DNA of 64,000 nucleotides from Enchytraeus crypticus (lineage: Eukaryota; Annelida; Clitellata; Enchytraeida; Enchytraeidae), in the NCBI GenBank assembly GCA_905160935.1, contig CAJHZI010000794.1, positions 429,001 to 493,000 of the forward strand. The letters are read 5' to 3'. The notes beneath the pieces are model-generated. The model had not been told where the DNA came from and did no database searches. It saw nothing but the letters and a program-made list of their open reading frames with translations. Below are positions 49,955 to 61,573 of the stretch, piece by piece (position 1 is the first letter of the stretch; every line of letters starts with the position of its first letter). A program made the translations under genes and the position numbers.

Positions 49955-52900
49955 CATTAGTGATGCTCTGTTTCAAATTAAGAGAAGAAACATGAATATT
50001 AAACGATATTATATACTTTTTGAACATTAAACGGTACTTGAATTTATGAAGAGGCGCTTGCTTCGAAGCAAATGCACGGGTTACTTAAGTAAACATCTGA
50101 TATTTCTTCTAAAAATTTTCAATAAATAAATTTTTTTTAAACTATCTGTAGGCCTACAATATTGTTACAGTCTACCAAACGTTCAGGGTATGTGCTATAT
50201 ATACTACAACGTTGAAAGCCAATAAAGGAAAACAGAGACTATCGACGAAGTTGCTTTAAGGAAATATTTTTAAGTGAAATTTTTAGTAAATGAAGTTTTG
50301 ACCAGATAAGGTGAGAGTGACCCGTGAGAGTTTTCATGCAAAGAACTAAGCTAATCTGTTGTATGTTCAATAGAAACTTCGAATTGTACAATCGAATTCT
50401 ATTTATTATAATTATATACTGGTATAATCTCTCTCTAGCAACTAAACGGCATAATAGTTTCTTAGGTAAAAAACGGCAAAATAGTGGCTCAGGTAAAACC
50501 CGACTGAGCCAGTCATGAAGTTGTCCGACTACGTATCGGTAGATGAATGGTTTAAATTCCGTGCTCGTCCCGTCACTGATATACTTCCGAGATAGGAAAC
50601 TGTCGTTAAATCTGACTTTAGCCTTTTTAAAAAATATGCCACTAAAGAGTAATTTGTTTTATTGAAGACGCTGGAATTAGATGTGGCCATGTTGCTGTTG
50701 CTCTTGGTTTAGTTGTAGACATGTTGTTTCTGTTCTTACATCAGATGCAGCAATGTTGTTTCTGTTCTTTCTTCAGATGTAGCTTTGTTGTTATTCTTGT
50801 TTATGGTGTAGTAATGCTGTCAATACTCACTTTCCATAACTTATTCACAGCCTCTTATTTTACGTGCAGATATTAAAACTACCTCTGAGTACTTACCTCA
50901 CTGATAGAAGGCAAAGGGCATGACGTCATCTGATCAGTGACGTCACACTGCGTCACGTGGCTGCATTGTTTAAAGTGCTCGGTAACAACAAATCATTATT
51001 GTTACCGAGCACTAGACCCAATGTATCGTTCTTCTGGATCTCGGATCAATATTGCTTATTTTGCTCTTAAATTAAGGTGTCTTATATTAAAAGAAAATCA
51101 CTAAAAAATGACTGCGATATTATTTTGCCTGCAGTTGCAGCCTCTGCACAGGATCTCGATGGAACTGCAGATGGTGCGTTCAGTCCAACAGATGTATTCA
51201 TGCCGAGGACTTGAATCTCTGCACGGATTTCGTCATGACGTCTAAAGAGGTGATGATTTATCACATCATTTTCTGGAATGCTTGAACTCTAGGAGATTTT
51301 GGGTTTCGACTCCTTTCTCCTGTTTGTTCTCCATGTTAAAATTTTGTAATTGATTAAAATTCATCCCCGTGTTGTGTGCGGGTCGTTTGAAGAATTTGAC
51401 TAATCAGTGACTACACGTGTCGTAGAAGGCGAGTAAAGCACTAAGATCCATGCCAACGTCAGAAAGCTCACCAATATTTTATTGATGAGCTCCAGTAATT
51501 GCCACAAAACTTAAACGAATGGATAAAAGAAAGGCTCTTTGTATTCTGACCCTGTTTAAACTGGGATTTAAGGGTAGATGATGATGATGATGATGATGAA
51601 TTGATTAAAATTCAATTGAAATGAGGTTTGAAGTTCTTGAACCCACTTTCATCTCACTTTCAGATTATTTTGATAGTTTTTCAGTAGTTCAGTAGATAAC
51701 AGAAAAAAGAAAAACTCAGTAAAATCGATTGTTCACACGAGTTTTCCTTAAGATTAGAATTTGTTGTGATAACCCGGGTATTGGAGATTATTTTAAGATT
51801 ATTATTATATATCTTTCCAAAACAATTGATCAAATGGTCTGAATTTAATTACCGGTCAGTCGGTTTAAATTAGATTTAACAACTTTAGCGCTGAATCTTT
51901 GCAGATATCCTGACTGACTTACTGACTGATTTAGCGAATGAATGAATGAATGACTAATTATTTGAAATTATTTGAATTATTTGAACTTACTGACCGACTG
52001 ACCGACTGACTAACTGACTTTTGACTGAGAAACTGATTGACTCATTAGCTAATTGATTAGTTGATTTGCTTGATTGATTGATCAATTTATCTATTGATTG
52101 CTTGAAGATGTGCCCTAGGTTGATAAGAGCTCTAGGACGCAGTGCCTACGTTCCAGCAGGCATACCAGGCAGGGTTAAACTAGAGGCGGCCTTCCTTCCC
52201 CCAGCATTGGTACGCCTTGTACTTGAGTCACTCTAGAGTATTTATCGTATTTACAATACAGTATTTATCATTATAGTATTTATTACATGATATTTATAGA
52301 GCTCTGAGCATCTATCTAGCTAGTATATATTTCAAACATAGCTTTCACGTTGATGTTTTGTTGTGGTTGACTGCTGAAAAATAGTTTAACTATCCTGAGA
52401 AAATAGGCAAACTATCCTGTGAACTACTTCAGCTAGCCTGTGAAATAGTTTAACTACCCTGTGAAATAGTTCAACTACCCTGTGAAATAGTTCAACTATC
52501 CTGTGAGAATAATCGTATAGAACCTCGACGTAACGGCGCTTCTGAGACTCGTGAAATGTTTAAGTAGCGTTCCAGGGTTCAATATGATCCCGCTCGGTTT
52601 CCTTTGACATAGAGCAGATTATGGGTCTGTACAGAAATAGAGTTTCAGAATTTTGTGAAGTATAACTTAGCACTTGAACACTCTACGTATTTGTAAATCT
52701 TCTGCGTCGTCAAACTGTGGCTTTTATAAGGGTTAAAGCAGGTAAAGCTAATGTTAACATCAGTTTCCTCACTCGAAAGCGATGTCAGTAACGGGCGAGC
52801 CCAGGATTTGAATCCCGCACATACTGATCCGCTGTCGAATATCTAACCGACATCGCCACTGGCTCCAGACATGGTTGAGATGATCACAACGACTGAAAGT

Positions 52901-53446
52901 TGAATTGATGACTTTATAATGGTCAAATTGCAGGCATAATATAACATAACTTGCCAAACACTGGGTCAGAAAGCACAGTTGCTTATTTAAGATCCACACT
53001 AAATAAAAATTTAACATTTAGCTACGCAACTTAAGCAACATAACATAATTAACGATATTTACAACATAACATGCACTAACATATTTCAATCTCCAACAGA
53101 ACTAGGCCTGCACATTTTGAAATTACAGTCAGTACCCATTCGTTTAAAATTTCACTCTCAAAAGTTGTATTATTTTGAAGTAATTCTGTCAGTAATTATT
53201 TAAATTTACTTACATTTCTCGAATTAAGAATTTACTGCATTTTGAAATGGATCTGTAGAAAATTATTTACAATTTACATTAATTAACAGCATAATATTTA
53301 ACGTAGTATGGTACTTTCTATCAGACAGATAAGACGGGCTATGAATGCTTGGTGCACCTTGTATCTCCTCCCATAAGAATTCCTGCCGTGAGAAAATCTG
53401 AAACTCTTGCGGTCTGCGAATCACACGTGGTATCTTCGCTATTCTA

Positions 53447-53486
<40 letters not shown>

Positions 53487-56400
53487 ATATATATATATAT
53501 ACGTCGGCTGTATTAACGCTCTTCATACAGTGCGAAAGGTCATAAATTACTTCAACACTAGGAAAAGTACTGTTAATGCTGGTGTGATTGATCTTTGTAA
53601 AGCTTTTGATAAATGTAATATTGATGGAATATTACACATACTGCAAAATAAAAAGGTAAATTCATGTGTTATAAATACGCTTAAAAATTGGTTTAGCAAG
53701 AATGGCACTACAGTCGATTGATGCGGTTCAGTGTCTGGGTGTGCGCCATTACTTTCAGGAGTAAAGCAGAGTGGGGTTCTCTCCCCTTTGTTTTTTGCTC
53801 TGTTTGTTGATTCTGTGTTAGATAAACTAGAGCAGTCAAAATACGGCTGTTTTATTAACTATAAATGCCATAACAGTTACATGTATGCTGACGATAGTAT
53901 TTTACTCAGTATTTCGGTTACTGATAGGCAATATTTATTTAGTATCTGCTGTGAGGCTTTTGATGAATTAGATCTTCCCATTGATATATCTAAGTCATTG
54001 TATGCGTATCGGTCCAAGATACAGTGCACCATGTAAGCCTCTCTATGTTAAGAACAGTTTAATTAATTGGGTCGATTGTATTGAATATCTAGGTGTTAAT
54101 ATACTGAGTACCAAGTCCTTCAAATGTCAATGGACTGAGGCCAGAGGAAAATTATATACCTCGAGCAATACTATATTGGGTAGATTAGGACAAGGGGCTT
54201 CAATTCATGTACTGCTTAAGCCAATACATGCTCAGGCTGTTCCAGTGTTGCTATACGGTATATCTGCTGTAAGATTGACTCTTGCTGAACTGCAAGCCTT
54301 CTCTAACGCTAACAATAATATATACTGCAGTGCAAATTTCGCTCGTTTCATAAGAATACAACATTATACTGTCAATGGTTCTGTGGCTTTTGACCGTTTG
54401 AGCTAATATATAATTATCATAGGCATCATTTTTTGCGTAGTCTGATCCTGACTAATTGCTTGGATGATAAGTTGGACATAGCTCATCAGGATTATGAAGA
54501 TTATTTCACTGTACAAACTAAATATGGCATTCAGAGTAATGACTCTAATGCTAAGATAAGATTTAAATTTTGGAAATATTTTGAAAGTATTTTGCCGCTA
54601 TGATGTTTCTAGCATATGTAGCAAAATGACCGTATAGTTAGTTCAAGGGTAAACTTTATTCTTTTATATTTCTTTTGTTTGCCTACTTCAGTTTGTGTTT
54701 TTATGTTGTCCTATTTTCCTTTCTTGTAATACTGCCCCTTGTTTGGTAAATAAAAGAATATATCTTTAACTTATAGAATTTAAAATAAATAACTTCTGAT
54801 CCTAACGCTAAACACAACTTGCTTGCAAAATTTTACTCTTCATTATATATGAAATTTGAATGCAGCGTCGCAACAAGTGCAGCATATCACTGGGAATCTG
54901 TAGTCTTTCTTTATTTCTCTGATTTAAGCTGAAAAATATGAACTTTCAATTTTTTAATTTTGTTATTGTTATTCTTATTCAACTGCAGTTGAAGGCAAAC
55001 CAAAAATTTGCAATAATCTGAATACTAAAATAATTTTTGCTAAATATAAATTGAAGATATAATAATGAATCTGAAATTCACATTTAAGTTAATTTAAATA
55101 TAAAATTTACATTTAATCAAAGACTAGTCTGAATTTCTTAATTTAATTAAAATATGAAATTAGTATTTTAATTAAACGTGCACTGGTTATTTTAAGACTT
55201 CCTACTTTAACTAATGTGAATTAATTTTAACACAGATACAGCAGTAGGCTTATGAAGAATACAAGAATCGACATATTAATAGATCATGAAATAAATAAAA
55301 TTAATTAATACATTAATTAATCGATGGGTCAAGTAAACAAAAGCATTTGTATAAAAGTGTAACCTGAAGATTGAATTTAACTATGAACCCTGCAAATATT
55401 TAACAGTTCGACTACGAGGCTGAGACGGCCACTAAGACAGTAACGATAGAACTGGTCTGGAACTCTACATTCCTCATTGATGACAACTATGGAACAACAG
55501 GTTTCTTTACTTCCTGATCAGCAGCAGTCTATCAAGCAATCAATAAATCATTCAATCAATCAATCAATTACCTGTTCAACATTGCAGCATCCAAATGTAC
55601 TTTTGTTTGAAGAGTGAAATGTGAAAGACTTTAGAATCTCGTTAAGATAAACTGGAGAAATAATTTTCCTCAAATGTTCTGAATATCGTCGTGATAAAAC
55701 AGAATTGCAAAGAACATTGTTCTGTAGTGCTCGATTGCGTCATTTACGAGAGTAGCACTCTAATTCGTAATGTTATTGTTGTTTCAACTCAGTGAAATAA
55801 ACGCTTTTCGAGGTTAGCCCAGTTATAGAAGTCATTATTTGTTCATTTTGTTACAGTTACTATATACAAATGTGAGCTGTTGGGACCAGATTGCAGTTCT
55901 TGTTACTCGCTCTTAGATAGGAGGGTGACGTCACAGTACAACTGCCGGTGGTGCGGTAAACAATGCAGCCACGTGACACAGTGTGACGTCACTGATCAGA
56001 TGACGTCATGCCCTTTGCCTTCTATCAGTGAGGTAAGTACACAGAGGTAGTTTTAATATCTGCACGTAAAATAAGTGGTTGTAAATAAGTTATGGCTAAT
56101 TTATCTAAAAGCAAACCGAACTTTCACAGTCATGAATTAAATTTAAATTTAATCATATTAATTTATAACTAGTGAAAAGTATAAAGATCTTTATGTGGGA
56201 AGCCCTGATATTTTCAAAATTATGGAAACTACAATATCAATTAAGCAGATGGCTTTAAGAAATGTCTTAAATCAGATATGTCTTAGAAATGGGTTTTAAC
56301 TTTGGACTGCTTTAAAAATAAAAATTAAAAAAAATAATTGTTGGTTAAACTATTATTACTTTTGCTGTTGGCTATTATTATACCCCGTTTGTTTGCACAT

Positions 56401-56812
56401 TTAGTCTTATATTGATCGACCTGGATAAATATCATGTGATATAATCCTGGATGCACAGGTGTTTCCTCTAAGCGGTCCATATGCCGGTGGAACCTTACTG
56501 ACGATATCCGGAACGAATTTAGGAAGAAGTTTTGAGGATATAGATGGAGCAGTGACAATAGGAGGGCTCATATGTCCTTCCAACCCAACCATGTATGCTG
56601 TTAGTAAAAGGTTTGAAATAAAACTATTTATTATTTATTAATTAAAAAATTTACTCTTTGGGTATCTTTAGAGTGAAGGAATGAACTTAAGACTATATTT
56701 AAAAGTTTAGAATCGTAATTATATTATGATTAATAAAATACTTAATTCTTAGGCTTAGCAATTTTTATCGAAAACTACACACATACACACACACACACAC
56801 ACACACATATAC

Positions 56813-56852
<40 letters not shown>

Positions 56853-57089
56853 CTAGATTTATGTAAATGTTCAAAGTTTATCTGCAATGAAAGATCATCA
56901 TCTAGTGTACGAGTATTATGAGTGTATTAGTATTGTAGAGTATGTATAGAGAGAGCACTTCTGTCTGAAACATTAACTCATTCTTCAGAGTCCCACTCTA
57001 ATAATTAAGTTTTCTTCAACAGATCCGATCTGATCTGGTCTCTCATATGCAGAAACCATATGAACGTGTAATCTAGCAACAATTTATAT

Positions 57090-57167
<78 letters not shown>

Positions 57168-60100
57168 TTCTCACTCTCGACTTTCTCTCTCTGTCGATTC
57201 TCTTCCTACTAAGGTTAAAATAGTTGCTAACATATATATTAATACATAAATCCCATCAAAATGTTACTGACAAATTTGAAGAACTTGATTTTTTTTGGGG
57301 GGAGGGGATGGGAGTTTAGCGTTATTGGATTAGCTTGCGCATCAGTGAATGAAATTATCCAACGTCGGGCCCAGTTAAAAAGTGATGGCTTGGATGGGCT
57401 ACCACCGTAGAAGACCGAGTGTTGACAGATTTGAATCAATCAAATACCTGAGTGTTGGAAGGTTATTCTTAAATTCGCGCCGGACAAAATGCAGCCATCA
57501 CTAATAACCACGGAGAGAAGGAGAAAGCAACGAGCACTACAAAAACAGTAACTAGTAATGTGACTGACTTGTTTATTAAATGATTGACAATCAGGATAGT
57601 GTGTAAGGTACCGGCTAGAGGTTCGGAATACACCGGGGACATACTGCTGACGATTAACAGCAGAACCGTAGCGTGGACCGATAGCTTCAACTATAAGGTT
57701 AACCATTTTAATTAACAATCCCGCAATCAATCAATCAACCAATGAATTAATCCGTTAATCTGTCAGCTAGTCAGTCAAACATGCAGTTGCTCAATCATTC
57801 AGGCAGGCAGTCTATCAGTCACATTAAGCAATCAATCAGTCAATCAATTAGTCAGACAATCAAGAAATCAAATAATCAATTAGTCTGTCAATCAATCAAA
57901 AAATAAATCAATCAATTCGGGTTCAGCAGTATGTTCATGGCTCAAGAGCTTTGTGGAATATGTTGTCATTTGTTAACTAAGAACTCAAGAATAGAATTTT
58001 ATTTGGTTAATTATATGATATATCAGTAAATGTAGCCTACTTCATTTTACTTATGACGTACGCGATACGAATAACGTAGTGTATAAGAATAACAATAAAT
58101 GCATAATGAAATAATGCAAAATTGAAAACTAAAATAAATATCTAACTGGCTTAATATCTAAACAAAACTAAATTTGTAACTAAATTGTGCCAAATGCCGA
58201 TAATTTTCTATTTGAGTTCATTTTATATGATAGAATCCAGAATTGTTGGGTATAAAGCCCTCGATGGGGCCACTGGATGGTGGCACAAGAGTGACACTGA
58301 GGGGCAGAAACCTTGACTCCGGGGCTAAGAGATCTCTTAGGCTTGGAGATATTGAATGCCCACTCATTAAGTTAATAGTTCTTTATAATTATCTACTCCC
58401 ATTTCTCTTTCCTCTCTTTCCCATTCTCTCCTCTCTCTCTCTATCTTTCTCTGTATCTCTTTCTATCTTTCTCTGTATCTCTCTCTGTATCTCTCTCTCT
58501 TTTTCTTTCTTTCTCTCTCTCTCTCTCTCTCTCTCCCTCTCTACTACTACTACTACTACTGATAGAATAAGCAAATTTTTAATTATTTGCTGATTGCGTT
58601 TTTCACTGAAATATTTATTCTGATATGAATTCATGCTGTATATTATATATTATTTTGGACTTTTTAGAACTTGTATGTAATATTGTAGTGGCGAGTGATT
58701 CTGAAATAAACTAAACTCTCTTTCTCTCTCTCTCTAGTATTTCACCATTTAGTAGATCCCAGACACATTTTCTCATTCGTATTCTGCTACCACTTTCGTT
58801 AACGGCCTTCCATAGACGATGACATCTACAATATACATGTAAGCAGCAGGCAACTTCTACACACATCATATATAATTTATATATCCTATCATTTGGACAT
58901 TAGTCTTAAGTTAGTGTTCTCTTGTATCCATTATTGTAAGCTAATTTTAAATTAAATGCAAATTAATATTTTCGTGGTTCCAGCATCTATTTCCATGATC
59001 TTAAATATGGATATGTTTAAGAAGATAAATACTAATGATCTTTGACATTATTAGAAAGAAGATATTAAAATCCAGGCTAATTTATGAAACATACACAGTG
59101 AAATAACATTTGGCATTTTTAGCATATCTTTATCTTTTTACTCTATTCGGCTTCCTTTTGGAAAGCAAATTTGGACTGCAAATTAACACAATTTCCTGCG
59201 TGCATTTGTAGAATATCATCGGATGAAATGATCTGTGTAACACTGCCGGCCTACAATCCTGCTAATCTCTCAGTTTCCTTGTCCGTGGATGACGTCACGT
59301 TTACCAGTGTCATCTCTTATCTCTATGCTCCCAATCCTGTGATAGCCAGCATATCACCTACATCTTCCTACATGTCGTATGAATCAGCACTAAAGATTAA
59401 TTTCTCTCTGTCTATCTAGTGTTTTGCTAAGTGGAAAGTCCAAGATCCACATTTCCACTCACATTGTGCTTTTGTACGCTCCATAAAGAGCACTTCATCG
59501 ATTAACAAGTTAATTCCTTCACAAATAGCTATACCTTAGCCGCATCTTTATGTAGCCTACAGTAGTGATAGTTATTGTATAGCCTATAATTAATGTATGT
59601 AACCTATAATTAATTAACTATATTTTAATTCTCTTCTCCCTGCTTTTTCTTTCTCTCTTTCTCTCACTTTCTCTCCTTCTTCCTCTCCTCCTCTTTCTCA
59701 GTGCTCTGCCTAGCAACTGGTCCATAGCGTACTGTGCCTCTACCACCTCAGTGCTCTTAGTAGCTAAGAGGAATTTATATTTATGTTTAGTCACCTCTTA
59801 AATATAGTACCAGTTTACTTTGCCTCACTCTACAGAAGTTTAAACCTCACAAAGGAGCATTAGACAATTTTATATGGATAGTTTTTATATTATATATATT
59901 TTTTATAATTGCTCCTGAGGTGGTTTAGCGTTGCCTTCCTCAGTTCTTTTTCAGTCTCCCCTTACGATACGTGCCGTTTATGGTTGATCTATTATTCAGC
60001 TTCTCGGACACAACACGGGAAATTGATTGATTTTATGATTGACTATTTGAGAAATAAAAGAGTTATTAGACTTTCACTTAAATATTTTTCAGAGGCGGTA

Positions 60101-61520
60101 GGGTTGTCAGCGTCAGAGGCGAACATCTGAGCAGCCTACAGGCACCAACACTGTCTTTAGCCTACAATCTTTCTCTCGCCTACTCGTCTAAGGCTAGTTA
60201 AAAATTCATTTTAACTAATGTTGAAAGAATGATGCCTTTAAGAAATGCCAAATTTGAACAATGATACTTGATATTGTAATATTTTTTGTATAAAGAATTT
60301 TAAGAATTTTTAGAATTTCGTGTGCCTAGTTGATTAACTAGACTATCGCAAGCAAAATGATGCCTTTCTCACAAAAATTCTGAACAAAATTGTCGAAATT
60401 TATTGCTTAACTCCTCTTGATTTAAGCTTAACTCCTTTTGTGGAATCATATACATATTATTATAATTTATTCCTATTTACAGGTTTGAAAATTTGCCAGT
60501 TATAGCTCATTGTAATCTTTGACACAGTCTATTTATTAAAAGTAATTTTTACCGAGATCTGAGATCTCATTTTAGGAAATTGAACTCTATAATCTTAGAA
60601 GTTAATTGAAGTAAACACAAGTTAGCTTTCTCGCAAACCTAATCAAGAATTGTTTTTATTCTTCTGTTAGTTACGATGATTGAAGAACAAACAACTTAAG
60701 ATGAAGAACTGAATTAGGTTCAGCCAACATGAAAATTAATTTAAAAACATCTAGATGGCCCGAGATACTTCTAATAATACTAAACACTTAATGTGAAGAT
60801 TATTTGACAAATATTTGACAAAATAATTTATAATTTCATATTACTACAGTGTACAGTGGAATCAGATATCCTGATGACTTGCAAAACGCCCAGAATCCCT
60901 TCTATGTTTGACATTCCGTCACCTGAACTGGATTTATCCATTCATGCTGTCAACAAAACCATCAAGTGTCCTTTCCTGTGCCTCAACATTTCGTTCTACC
61001 TAGATGGCGTTCAGTTATTTCGCGATCTCTCTTCCAATTTACCACCAGCGGAAAGGATCATCAGCGTTGCGCCAGACCCGGAGTTCGACCTATTTCGTTC
61101 AGACAAACGACTATACGAAGGGGAGGTCTTGATAATTACGGTTTGCTGAAATTCTATTAATAAGAACGACGTTAACTAATTGCATTATGCATATACACGT
61201 AGGGCACTCCAACAAGTTAATGCCTTGCTATTATCTTATGTAGCCTATAGCTTGAAAAATATATCTTATATGATGGTTTACCGTTGCCTTCCTCTGTTTA
61301 TGCTTTATCGCCTCTTACGACATGTGTAGTAATCGGTTGATCTTTTCTTCATTGTCCCGGACACTACACGGAAATTTATATTAATGGATGTACAAAGTTC
61401 AATTATAATAGGAATACTTAAGGCTCATGTGAAATGTGAAATGAACATCTGATAGCCAAAGGTAGTGAGCGCTATTAAAAACTGAGTGAAGTGTTTGTGG
61501 ATGACATATTATTGATATGG

Positions 61521-61573
<53 letters not shown>

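Noticed and set aside
56598..56603. Alternative donor GTTAGT for exon 13 joined directly to exon 15
   Set aside because: It would delete half of an IPT domain. Exon 14 at 57595-57697 supplies the missing motifs in phase.
57440..57730. A minus-strand 96-codon ORF
   Set aside because: It lies opposite the 5S SINE and plexin exon 14, whose + strand reading gives the expected IPT motifs and splice phases.
59377..59419. Exon 16 continuing to its stop at 59417
   Set aside because: The GTATGA donor at 59377 joins exon 17 in phase and restores the Ser-Gly-Gly motif. A stop here would give a secreted truncated receptor, for which there is no other support.
60093..60130. The ORF at 59909-60130 as a gene
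   Set aside because: It covers a family B repeat and reads exon 17 in a different frame.
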